From a virus, in IMG/VR virus record IMGVR_UViG_3300035681_000001, positions 124,001 through 188,000 of that record: DNA of 64,000 nucleotides, one strand, 5' to 3'. The notes beneath the pieces are model-generated. The model worked only from the letters and a program-made list of their open reading frames with translations. It did no database searches and was not told the origin of the DNA. The position numbers and the translations under genes are program-made. Shown here piece by piece: positions 1 through 5,887 of the stretch; the first letter of the stretch is position 1, and each line of letters begins with the position of its first letter.

Positions 1-13
1 AACTAGTCTAATA

Positions 14-38
14 AGCCCTCGGAAACGGGGGCTTTTTT
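14..38 (+). terminator. Rho-independent terminator (upstream gene)
   Basis: An 8-bp stem AGCCCTCG/CGGGGGCT closes a GAAA tetraloop and runs into six T. It must end a gene lying before the window. It is the first of a series of similar terminators. Confidence 0.85.
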
Positions 39-65
39 GTGGGCCTCGTTAACACCCACGGAGGT
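39..65 (+). promoter_or_regulatory. Post-terminator leader hairpin, GTGGG type, plus SD
   Basis: GTGGG (39-43) can pair with CCCAC (55-59) around a loop containing CGTTAACA. GGAGGT (60-65) follows and the start codon is at 69. The same hairpin recurs at 1103, 1428 and 1874, always directly after a T-run. It may be a 5' mRNA cap hairpin or may overlap a promoter. Confidence 0.7.
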
Positions 66-68
66 AAC

Positions 69-608
69 ATGTCTCGCACCAGCCGCGTCAACGGCCTACG
101 CGACGGTCGTCGTGTGCCTAAAGCCCACCAGGGTTTTAGAAAGGTTCTGAGGGCCGAAGCCCTCAATCTGGATTTTCAGGTCCAGATTGAGGAGGATGGG
201 ACAGATCACTCCTTTGAGGAGGATTGGACAGATCAGATGTACAACTGGGAGCAGTACAACTGGGAGCAGTACAAGTTATTAAACCGTGTCATTTATGACG
301 ACGGTTTAGTAAAACTTGAGGTTGAAGCGTATATGCCTGTAAGGCAGTTATGCCTACACCTAAACTTAACTACGTGGTGGGGTAACCACTACGTAGGGAG
401 GGATATTATTCCCCACTGCTCCATAAAAGGTGTAATCAAGGCTTTTAGAGCCTACGTTGAAGAGCTCAAGTGCAAAGAGGTAGAAATACCTTTTTGCATA
501 TGTCCCTACGACGAAGACGGAAAAAGGGACTACCGAGTCTGTGTGTATCAGAAATTAGGGTTTGAAATAGACCCTGATGATCCAGATTTCCTAATCTTCT
601 GGACTTGA
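69..608 (+). CDS. Hypothetical protein, possible GNAT-like C-terminus
   Basis: A 179-residue protein. The start at 69 is chosen because GGAGGT precedes it and the leader matches three other cassettes. The N-terminus is basic. The middle has two short tandem duplications: a 27-bp unit encoding an acidic stretch near residues 40-55, and the repeated peptide YNWEQ. The last part (RVCVYQKLGFEIDPDD) resembles the final strand-helix of GNAT acetyltransferases (YxKLGF), but I cannot see a clear acetyl-CoA loop. Acetyltransferase function is therefore only a weak suggestion. The gene forms its own transcription unit, with terminators at 14-38 and 615-638. Confidence 0.7.
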   Translation: MSRTSRVNGLRDGRRVPKAHQGFRKVLRAEALNLDFQVQIEEDGTDHSFEEDWTDQMYNWEQYNWEQYKLLNRVIYDDGLVKLEVEAYMPVRQLCLHLNLTTWWGNHYVGRDIIPHCSIKGVIKAFRAYVEELKCKEVEIPFCICPYDEDGKRDYRVCVYQKLGFEIDPDDPDFLIFWT

Positions 609-614
609 TTTTAT

Positions 615-638
615 ACCCCCGGAAACGGGGGTTTTTTT
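615..638 (+). terminator. Rho-independent terminator
   Basis: ACCCCCG-GAAA-CGGGGGT followed by seven T; it starts 7 bases after the stop of the gene at 69-608. Confidence 0.9.
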
Positions 639-640
639 AC

Positions 641-657
641 GTAGGTCTAGTACCTAC
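641..657 (+). promoter_or_regulatory. Post-terminator leader hairpin, GTAGGT type
   Basis: GTAGGT/ACCTAC stem with a 5-base loop begins three bases after the T-run. It occupies the same place as the GTGGG and TTAGC leader hairpins but its sequence is different. Confidence 0.5.
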
Positions 658-671
658 ACCACTAACAAACC

Positions 672-890
672 ATGGCTATCTGCAAAACCTACTGGTCCCA
701 AGTTTCTGCTTGGGCAGAAACCCTAATATGGAAGGGGGAGGTAAAGCTCCCTACTTCATATTCAGCTGCCTTGTTAAAGGCAGACCTGCTAGTTGCTTTA
801 AAGCAATTAGCGGGCGAGAGCCCAGTTAAGTACCGCCTGCAAAGGCGGAGGGCGCCTTACCTGCACTTTGTGCTGGAAATAAGGCGGTAA
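672..890 (+). CDS. Small hypothetical protein
   Basis: A 72-residue protein with a predicted mixed fold and a basic tail (RLQRRR). I do not recognise a family. The start ATG at 672 lies about 15 bases beyond the leader hairpin, with no clear Shine-Dalgarno (SD) sequence. The gene is a single-gene unit closed by the terminator at 900-936. A longer overlapping frame starting at 605 runs through the terminator and is unlikely to be real. Confidence 0.6.
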   Translation: MAICKTYWSQVSAWAETLIWKGEVKLPTSYSAALLKADLLVALKQLAGESPVKYRLQRRRAPYLHFVLEIRR

Positions 891-899
891 TCTAACTTT

Positions 900-936
900 C
901 CCCCGGAGGGTGCCCCTGCACTCCGGGGGCTTTTTT
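900..936 (+). terminator. Rho-independent terminator
   Basis: A 9-bp stem CCCCCGGAG/CTCCGGGGG with a 12-base loop, then six T. Confidence 0.92.
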
Positions 937-940
937 GTGC

Positions 941-956
941 TTAGCAATTCAGCTAA
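941..956 (+). promoter_or_regulatory. Post-terminator leader hairpin, AATTCA-loop type
   Basis: TTAGC (941-945) pairs with GCTAA (952-956) around the loop AATTCA. The same loop with compensating stem changes recurs at 2498-2515 and 4419-4436. Confidence 0.7.
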
Positions 957-977
957 CACTTAAGCCCTCGGAGGGTC

Positions 978-1073
978 ATGGTCAAATCTACTTTCGGCAA
1001 CTTTATAGCCGTACGTCGCCGTGAGCGGCGTAAGAAGCTGTGGGCTACCTTTAAGAGGTGGTTGCGCAAGTAA
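978..1073 (+). CDS. 31-residue highly basic peptide
   Basis: A short reading frame with a good SD (GGAGGG, 970-975) and its own leader hairpin and terminator, which makes it credible despite its length. The peptide is very rich in Arg and Lys (VRRRERRKK, then a second basic patch) with aromatic residues, so nucleic-acid binding or membrane contact is plausible. No family is recognised. Confidence 0.6.
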   Translation: MVKSTFGNFIAVRRRERRKKLWATFKRWLRK

Positions 1074-1082
1074 CTGCCTTTA

Positions 1083-1102
1083 ACCCCTACGGGGGTTTTT
1101 TT
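1083..1102 (+). terminator. Rho-independent terminator
   Basis: AACCCC-TACG-GGGGTT stem and seven T, just after the stop of the basic peptide gene. Confidence 0.8.
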
Positions 1103-1124
1103 GTGGGCTATCGTTAACACCCAC
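1103..1124 (+). promoter_or_regulatory. Post-terminator leader hairpin, GTGGG type
   Basis: GTGGG/CCCAC with a 12-base loop ending CGTTAACA, followed by GGAGGT and the start at 1134. Nearly identical to 39-65. Confidence 0.7.
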
Positions 1125-1133
1125 GGAGGTAAC

Positions 1134-1400
1134 ATGTCGAGACTACAGCACCGCTTCGCAGCACGGGCTTACAACCTGTGCTGCGAGGCGGAAGCCTACG
1201 GTTTCGTCAATTCGGGCTGGTTACCACCGGCTCGACTTGACGACGACCACCTCCAGGTGTGGGTTGCAACGCTTTTAGGGCGCTGCAACCACTTAGCAGA
1301 GTTCTTGCTAAGGGCTACTCTGGTTTATCCAGAGGCAGCACACACCCTTAACCGGGTACGTCGGCTGGTCAAAGACTACCGACGTGGCCACTTAGGTTAA
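1134..1400 (+). CDS. Small hypothetical protein
   Basis: An 88-residue, mostly helical protein, basic at its C-terminus (RRLVKDYRRGHLG). The start follows GGAGGT in the repeated leader. The family is unknown. It is one unit of the terminator-hairpin cassette array. Confidence 0.65.
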   Translation: MSRLQHRFAARAYNLCCEAEAYGFVNSGWLPPARLDDDHLQVWVATLLGRCNHLAEFLLRATLVYPEAAHTLNRVRRLVKDYRRGHLG

Positions 1401-1404
1401 CTAA

Positions 1405-1427
1405 AACCCCCGTAAGGGGGTTTTTTT
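1405..1427 (+). terminator. Rho-independent terminator
   Basis: AACCCCC-GTAA-GGGGG stem followed by seven T. Confidence 0.88.
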
Positions 1428-1448
1428 GTGGGCCTCGTTAACACCCAC
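1428..1448 (+). promoter_or_regulatory. Post-terminator leader hairpin, GTGGG type
   Basis: GTGGG (1428-1432) and CCCAC (1444-1448) with the CGTTAACA loop. No SD follows here; the start ATG at 1459 is preceded by TAAGCTAACC. Confidence 0.7.
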
Positions 1449-1458
1449 TAAGCTAACC

Positions 1459-1833
1459 ATGTTCAACCTATTCCGTGCCGTTGCCGCTGATGCCTCCACC
1501 CCCATGGAAGCAATTAGTGCGCAACAGCAGCAGGACACTGTTGCTACCGAGGTCGCGTTGAAAGACGCGACTAAGATCAAGCAACAGGCAATGCTGCTAC
1601 GCAACGCAGCTGCAGACGCAAAACGTCTGCGGTTAGAGTTGCGCAAAGCCGAAAGGGTACAGGCTGAAGCCTGTGCTGAATTAGTTGCTGCTGAGGCAGA
1701 GGTTCTGGCTCTTCTTGATAGAGGGTTGGATAATCTTACTTTGGAGCCCCAAGGGACTCCAGAACCACAGGTCCCAGAACCTCAGTTGCAATTTGTAGCT
1801 GAAGACTTTCCTGCCCCGCCTGCACTGCCTTAA
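1459..1833 (+). CDS. Helical protein, paralogue of 1905-2282
   Basis: A 124-residue Ala/Glu-rich protein, predicted as a long helix or coiled coil over residues 10-95, then a Pro-rich tail (TPEPQVPEPQ). It is clearly paralogous to the next gene: both share STPMEA, EALKDA-like, LLRNAA, DAKRLR, VQAEACAELV and a Leu-rich end. The tandem copies keep the same leader and terminator type, so the whole cassette was duplicated. Function unknown; a structural or scaffold role would fit but is not shown. Confidence 0.7.
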   Translation: MFNLFRAVAADASTPMEAISAQQQQDTVATEVALKDATKIKQQAMLLRNAAADAKRLRLELRKAERVQAEACAELVAAEAEVLALLDRGLDNLTLEPQGTPEPQVPEPQLQFVAEDFPAPPALP

Positions 1834-1848
1834 TTAAGTAATCAACTA

Positions 1849-1873
1849 AGCCCCCGGAAACGGGGGCTTTTTT
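1849..1873 (+). terminator. Rho-independent terminator
   Basis: Perfect AGCCCCCG-GAAA-CGGGGGCT hairpin and six T. Confidence 0.93.
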
Positions 1874-1894
1874 GTGGGCTCCGTTAACACCCAC
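1874..1894 (+). promoter_or_regulatory. Post-terminator leader hairpin, GTGGG type
   Basis: GTGGG (1874-1878)/CCCAC (1890-1894) with CGTTAACA in the loop; start at 1905. Confidence 0.7.
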
Positions 1895-1904
1895 TGAGCT
1901 AATC

Positions 1905-2282
1905 ATGTTCAACTTTCGTGCCCGTGCTGCCAAGCCTACTTCCACCCCCATGGAGGCAGTGCTTGCTCAGCAAGCGGCAGATGCTGCCGGTACTGAAGCC
2001 GCGTTGAAAGACGCGGTTTCAGTAAAGAAGCAGGCCGTGTTGCTTCGCAATGCGGCAGTAGACGCAAAACGTCTGCGGGTTGAGCTATTAAAGGCTCAAA
2101 AAGTGCAGGCTGAGGCTTGTGCTGAACTGGTCTTAGCAGAGCAAGAGGTATTTGATCTTCTTAACGGAGGGTTGGATGCTCTTACTCTGCAGCAACCAGA
2201 GCAGCCAATGCCAACGCCGCCTCCACTGCCAGTGATCCAACCACTAGCAGTGGAGGACTACTTCCCTCCTAAACTTAACTAA
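1905..2282 (+). CDS. Helical protein, paralogue of 1459-1833
   Basis: A 125-residue Ala-rich helical protein with a Pro-rich C-terminal segment (TPPPLP). It matches the preceding gene along its length (STPMEA, ALKDAV, QAVLLRNAA, DAKRLR, VQAEACAELV) and ends with a different acidic/aromatic tail. The start at 1905 has no clear SD. Function unknown. Confidence 0.7.
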   Translation: MFNFRARAAKPTSTPMEAVLAQQAADAAGTEAALKDAVSVKKQAVLLRNAAVDAKRLRVELLKAQKVQAEACAELVLAEQEVFDLLNGGLDALTLQQPEQPMPTPPPLPVIQPLAVEDYFPPKLN

Positions 2283-2295
2283 AATTAAGTAACTA

Positions 2296-2318
2296 AGCCC
2301 CTTAACGGGGGCTTTTTT
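2296..2318 (+). terminator. Rho-independent terminator
   Basis: AGCCCC-TTAAC-GGGGGCT stem followed by six T. Confidence 0.88.
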
Positions 2319-2321
2319 GTA

Positions 2322-2389
2322 AGCTTTAGCTTAACCAATAAGAGCCGTTGCTCTGGCTGTGTATCGCACAGGTTGGTTAAGTTAAAGCT
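2322..2389 (+). ncRNA. Candidate structured RNA, three-way junction
   Basis: Positions 2322-2338 pair with 2373-2389 over 17 bp with a single G-U wobble. Inside lie two complete hairpins, AGAGC-CGTT-GCTCT (2341-2354) and CTGTG-TATCG-CACAG (2357-2371). The fold uses nearly every base, which is unlikely by chance. It sits in a 190-base gap between a terminator and the next leader. It could be a small RNA, a riboswitch-like leader, or a packaging or replication element. No known class is recognised. Confidence 0.55.
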
Positions 2390-2392
2390 GCA

Positions 2393-2421
2393 CCCCCTAA
2401 ACGTGCTAGCACATACGGGGG
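2393..2421 (+). other. Hairpin downstream of the structured RNA
   Basis: CCCCC (2393-2397) pairs with GGGGG (2417-2421) around an inner GTGC-TA-GCAC hairpin. No T-run follows, so it is probably not a terminator. It may extend the structured RNA at 2322-2389. Confidence 0.4.
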
Positions 2422-2475
2422 AAACTACTACTACTTATTAGTACACGGGGGCAAGTTTATAACCTTAACGTACAT

Positions 2476-2495
2476 CCGGAAACGGGGGTTTTTTT
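2476..2495 (+). terminator. Weak Rho-independent terminator
   Basis: CCG-GAAA-CGG core with partial outer pairing and seven T. It closes the gene-free stretch 2319-2495 and suggests that the structured RNA is transcribed as a unit. Confidence 0.55.
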
Positions 2496-2497
2496 GT

Positions 2498-2515
2498 CCT
2501 GGCAATTCAGCTAGG
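2498..2515 (+). promoter_or_regulatory. Post-terminator leader hairpin, AATTCA-loop type
   Basis: CCTGGC/GCTAGG, 6 bp including one G-U, closing the loop AATTCA. Compared with 941-956 and 4419-4436 the stem differs but stays paired, and the loop is identical. Confidence 0.7.
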
Positions 2516-2526
2516 CGTTAACACCC

Positions 2527-4368
2527 ATGGTTAAAATGACCCGCACCCGCCGCCAAGCAACTGCAGCTAAGGCTGCACGCATCAAAGCCTCCCAAGTTAA
2601 AAGTGCACGTCGTGCACTCCAGTTGCAATTTGACTACTACAACTTTGAATTAGTAACTGCAGGCAAAGCTGCGGTTGCATGGAACGAATCTGGAAAAGCT
2701 ACACCTATAAAATTTGTTACCGGTACCGGTACCAGCCAAGCTTCTGGTTGGTACCAAGAAGCTTGTACCAAAGCTGCTGCGGTAGCAGCGGAAGCTGTTG
2801 CTAGAACAGCACGTAAAACTGAACAAGCGGCACGTGCTCCTTGGGAGCAGCTTTGGGTGCTGCTTAAAGCTCAATATGGGCTGCAATTCAGTATTACTGC
2901 TGCTGAGTGGGAATCCCGGCAGTTAGATGCTGCTAAAGCTAAAGCTTTAGGACTTAGGTCTCCTAAACTTTCAAAAGCCCTAGTAGCTTTAGGGGTACCT
3001 ACCTCAGAAGTCTCCTTATTGTTAGGAGCTACTAAAACGGCGGTAACAGCTGCCGCAACTAACACAGACACTTGGGTGTCTAGTGATCTTAAAGACCTGT
3101 GGGATCAAGGCAATTCTAAACACTACTCAAGCTGTCAAGCTACTGACAGCCGTGCGGCTTGGGGTGGTGATACAAATTGGTGTGACATAGCTGCAGAAAC
3201 TAAGCACCTAGGTCAGCACCTGTTCTTATGGCTAATAGGCCAGAGGATGTCCATAGATGGCACCGGTTTTACGGCACGTGCTAAATTACGCGTGCTGTAT
3301 TATGACGAGGAGGCTACCGAGATAGCTGGTCTTTACATAGACCGCCCTTACGGAGCAGCGAGTACGTTAAAAGCTGGGTTAGCTCAGCTAGCTGAGTGGT
3401 GGGCTACTCGCAGCCACACTCCTATCTTTATGCCCACTACGTGGGAACGCCGAGACGGTGCCGGCAATGACTTTCAGTACCAATATGGTGGGCTACACGA
3501 GGAAAAACTATATTCACCCTCATCAACCTCAGGCTACCAGGACACCTGCACGCAGGGTGCCGGACCTTACGACTTTATGGTGCCAGTAGCACAACACGGC
3601 AGCCTTATACGGCGTGCTTTTACCGCACGTCCCAAAGAAGGTAACGTGTACCTACTGCCCCTAGCAGCAGTTAAGTACAACCCTCAAACTGATAAGTTTA
3701 CGGTACCTAAAGTGGCTACTAGGTCAGCACGGAGGCCTATTACGGAATCCTACCGCTATGTACGTAGTTTAGCTGTCAGCCTTGGGCTAACCGACTTTAA
3801 ATATGTTGGACAACAAGGAGTCGGCTATGGCACTCCTACCACTATTTACCAAGCAGGTAGTTATAAGTTTTTCGTCAACAAGAACTTAATACAACTAACT
3901 GATGACATGGGCCACACTACATACTGTGAGTGGGAAGAAGGAAGGCTGACAGTAAAAGAAGGTAATGTAGAATTAGGCTTAGTAATATCACAATCCTTAC
4001 CTTACGATTATAACGCTTCAGAGCGGTCCTTAACGGTATCAGCAGAAGAGTATTGGTGTCCAGATGTAGTCCGGGACTATGGATTTATGAAAGCTGAAGA
4101 ACTACCTTATACGCACGATAGTAAAGAACTTAGAGTGGTATCAGAGACTGGGGATTTTGAACTAGCAATAGAGCTACAGTACACCTGTAGTCCTGGACTA
4201 CTAGTAGTAGTACACGAGCCCATAGGATGGTATAAAGCAGTGGCTTTAGATAAAAGTAATATATCAGCTAATGTAGGTCACGTCTACATTAAAGACCACG
4301 AAGATTTTCTAGTGTATCATAAGCTTTTATGGGCAGAAAAGGATATTTTGTGGTGGAACTATAGATAG
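2527..4368 (+). CDS. Large hypothetical protein with basic N-terminus
   Basis: A 613-residue protein of unknown family. The first 40 residues are strongly basic and Ala-rich (TRTRRQ, KAARIKASQVK, SARRAL), followed by a helical region to about residue 190, then a longer part rich in Tyr, Trp and beta-type segments. No catalytic motif or membrane segment is seen. Alternative starts are the ATG at 2527 and the ATG at 2536; the repeated leader ends right at 2527. It is a monocistronic cassette ended by the terminator at 4390. A virion or DNA-bound structural protein is possible but is only inference. Confidence 0.7.
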   Translation: MVKMTRTRRQATAAKAARIKASQVKSARRALQLQFDYYNFELVTAGKAAVAWNESGKATPIKFVTGTGTSQASGWYQEACTKAAAVAAEAVARTARKTEQAARAPWEQLWVLLKAQYGLQFSITAAEWESRQLDAAKAKALGLRSPKLSKALVALGVPTSEVSLLLGATKTAVTAAATNTDTWVSSDLKDLWDQGNSKHYSSCQATDSRAAWGGDTNWCDIAAETKHLGQHLFLWLIGQRMSIDGTGFTARAKLRVLYYDEEATEIAGLYIDRPYGAASTLKAGLAQLAEWWATRSHTPIFMPTTWERRDGAGNDFQYQYGGLHEEKLYSPSSTSGYQDTCTQGAGPYDFMVPVAQHGSLIRRAFTARPKEGNVYLLPLAAVKYNPQTDKFTVPKVATRSARRPITESYRYVRSLAVSLGLTDFKYVGQQGVGYGTPTTIYQAGSYKFFVNKNLIQLTDDMGHTTYCEWEEGRLTVKEGNVELGLVISQSLPYDYNASERSLTVSAEEYWCPDVVRDYGFMKAEELPYTHDSKELRVVSETGDFELAIELQYTCSPGLLVVVHEPIGWYKAVALDKSNISANVGHVYIKDHEDFLVYHKLLWAEKDILWWNYR

Positions 4369-4389
4369 AAATTCTAAGTTAGCTTTACC

Positions 4390-4416
4390 AGCCCCCTCTT
4401 AGGAGGGGGCTTTTTT
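4390..4416 (+). terminator. Rho-independent terminator
   Basis: AGCCCCCTC-TTA-GGAGGGGGCT hairpin followed by six T, 22 bases after the preceding stop. Confidence 0.93.
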
Positions 4417-4418
4417 GT

Positions 4419-4436
4419 CTTAGCAATTCAGCTAGG
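4419..4436 (+). promoter_or_regulatory. Post-terminator leader hairpin, AATTCA-loop type
   Basis: CTTAGC/GCTAGG, 6 bp including one wobble, around the loop AATTCA, two bases after the T-run. Confidence 0.7.
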
Positions 4437-4454
4437 ATTTTCGCCTCGCAAAAC

Positions 4455-5030
4455 ATGTTCGAGACTACTCGCATTGAACAGCTTGTAAAGAGCACAGACT
4501 ACCGCTTTTACATTCAGGACCACCACAACGTTTTGGTGTGGTGCTTGGGGCAAGGAGAAGACTCAGATACTAGTTACGGTGGTGAGTCTTTAGAGTCTGC
4601 CTTAGAATGCTATAACGCTAGTTTAAAAGCTGAATGGCAACCTACCCAAGCTCTTAGCTTGCTGGCCAGCGACGTACAGCTGGTACGAATGGATTTACCA
4701 ATAAACACAGCGTATCAATCGGAGATAGATTTTCTCCTAAACCTGGAGAGTATAATAGGTACTGAGATGATGAAGGAAGATAATGAACCTGCGGCTGCTT
4801 TTAAGAAAACTCATCGTATTGAAGCTGCCGCTGTCGCGTTGCAAAGAGGTAAAGTTGTAAGGGTCCGCAAAGGAGACTTAGGTTCAAAAGTAGGTACAGA
4901 ATTACAAAGACTTAAAGTAGAAATTGAGAGGCTCCTTGTTAACAATGAGTCAAGTAACGTTGAAGATAAATGGAGGCTAAGCATAGCTCCTAGCCAAGGT
5001 GATTATCTATTGAGAGCCCGCCGCGTTTGA
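4455..5030 (+). CDS. Hypothetical protein
   Basis: A 191-residue protein, mixed alpha/beta in the first half and helical with basic patches (KVVRVRKGDLG) in the second. No family is recognised. The ATG at 4455 has no SD; the leader hairpin ends 18 bases upstream. Monocistronic, ended by the terminator at 5043. Confidence 0.65.
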   Translation: MFETTRIEQLVKSTDYRFYIQDHHNVLVWCLGQGEDSDTSYGGESLESALECYNASLKAEWQPTQALSLLASDVQLVRMDLPINTAYQSEIDFLLNLESIIGTEMMKEDNEPAAAFKKTHRIEAAAVALQRGKVVRVRKGDLGSKVGTELQRLKVEIERLLVNNESSNVEDKWRLSIAPSQGDYLLRARRV

Positions 5031-5042
5031 GTAGTTAAATTA

Positions 5043-5067
5043 AGCCCCCTTAACCGGGGGCTTTTTT
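5043..5067 (+). terminator. Rho-independent terminator
   Basis: AGCCCCC/GGGGGCT stem with a TTAACC loop and six T. Confidence 0.92.
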
Positions 5068-5077
5068 GTGCTTCGGC

Positions 5078-5099
5078 ATAGTGGTACCTAGCGCACTAT
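5078..5099 (+). promoter_or_regulatory. Leader hairpin
   Basis: ATAGTG (5078-5083) pairs with CACTAT (5094-5099). It is another hairpin between a terminator and the next start, but with a longer spacing and a new sequence. Confidence 0.4.
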
Positions 5100-5125
5100 A
5101 AAATGCTGGGTTTGCCTCAAAAAAA

Positions 5126-5653
5126 ATGAGCTCCACTAAAGATGCAGTCAAAGCCACCATTAAGTGGTTGGTTACAGAAACACCCAACCAGCCCCCGTGC
5201 TGGGTTAGGGCCACAGCCGCAGTAGTAGCACTGTTGGCTACTTACGGCATTTTAGCTTATGAGTTTATTGCTGAAGTCTGGTCCTTAGGAGTAGAAGGCT
5301 TATATGACCTAAACGATATACTGGCCGAACATTGGGTTAGCTGGTGGTGCCCTGGTTACGTAAAAGCAATAGAAACTCCAGTAAAACCTACGGTTGAGGT
5401 TACTACTAAATTTGTGGTAAAAGCTGTGGTAAAAGCTATAGAAACCGTAGTAGTAAGTGAAGTAAGTGAAGTAAGTGAAGTAAGTGAAGTAGCTACAGTA
5501 GAAACCAAGTTAGCTGAAGTAGCTGAAGTAGCTGAAGTCAAGGCAACAGCTCCCGCACCTACTGAAATCTTAGGAGAAATGGTAGATATTTTTAGTGTGA
5601 GTGCTACGCCTAACCGGGCTACTCGCCGCCGCCGCAGCCGCACCACTAAGTAA
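5126..5653 (+). CDS. Membrane-anchored protein with Val-Glu repeats
   Basis: A 175-residue protein. A hydrophobic segment near residues 28-50 (AAVVALLATYGILAYEFIA) predicts one membrane helix. Residues 85-145 are low complexity: a 9-base repeat (about 5456-5500) encodes SEVSEV and then AEVAEV units. The C-terminus is basic (ATRRRRSRTTK). The start at 5126 follows an A8 run with no SD. A surface or envelope-spanning role is possible; the family is unknown. Confidence 0.65.
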   Translation: MSSTKDAVKATIKWLVTETPNQPPCWVRATAAVVALLATYGILAYEFIAEVWSLGVEGLYDLNDILAEHWVSWWCPGYVKAIETPVKPTVEVTTKFVVKAVVKAIETVVVSEVSEVSEVSEVATVETKLAEVAEVAEVKATAPAPTEILGEMVDIFSVSATPNRATRRRRSRTTK

Positions 5654-5659
5654 TCTCTC

Positions 5660-5680
5660 AGCGCCGGCCGGACAGGCGCT
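5660..5680 (+). other. Intergenic hairpin
   Basis: AGCGCC (5660-5665) pairs with GGCGCT (5675-5680). There is no T-run, so it is not a classical terminator. It lies in the leader region of the large polymerase-helicase gene. Confidence 0.4.
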
Positions 5681-5762
5681 ATACAAATTAGATCACACCT
5701 ACTAGTAGGGCCGGCAGCTGTGTTAAGGGACTATGAAATGAGTTACCTAGACAGTCCAGCTA

Positions 5763-5792
5763 CAAGTCTTGCACGTGCTAGTGCAAGACTTG
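5763..5792 (+). promoter_or_regulatory. Perfect 12-bp leader hairpin before the polymerase-helicase gene
   Basis: CAAGTCTTGCAC (5763-5774) and GTGCAAGACTTG (5781-5792) form a perfect inverted repeat with a six-base loop. It lies 95 bases upstream of the preferred start at 5888. It may be an operator for a dimeric regulator or an RNA control hairpin. If translation started at 5738 it would be inside the coding region. Confidence 0.55.
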
Positions 5793-5887
5793 AAACACTC
5801 ACCCAACCCCCTCAACTCACCAACCCCCTCATGAACACCGCCACCACAGCAAAAAACAAAGAAAACCAAAAAGGTAACGAAAAGACC

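Noticed and set aside
69-608. Firm GNAT acetyltransferase call
   Set aside because: Only the final YxKLGF-like element fits; no acetyl-CoA-binding loop was seen.
605-829. 74-codon open frame
   Set aside because: It spans the terminator at 615-638 and conflicts with the better-placed gene at 672-890.
5456-5530. Tandem repeat as a functional DNA element
   Set aside because: The 9-base repeats lie in frame in the gene at 5126 and encode Val-Glu units; protein-level low complexity explains them.
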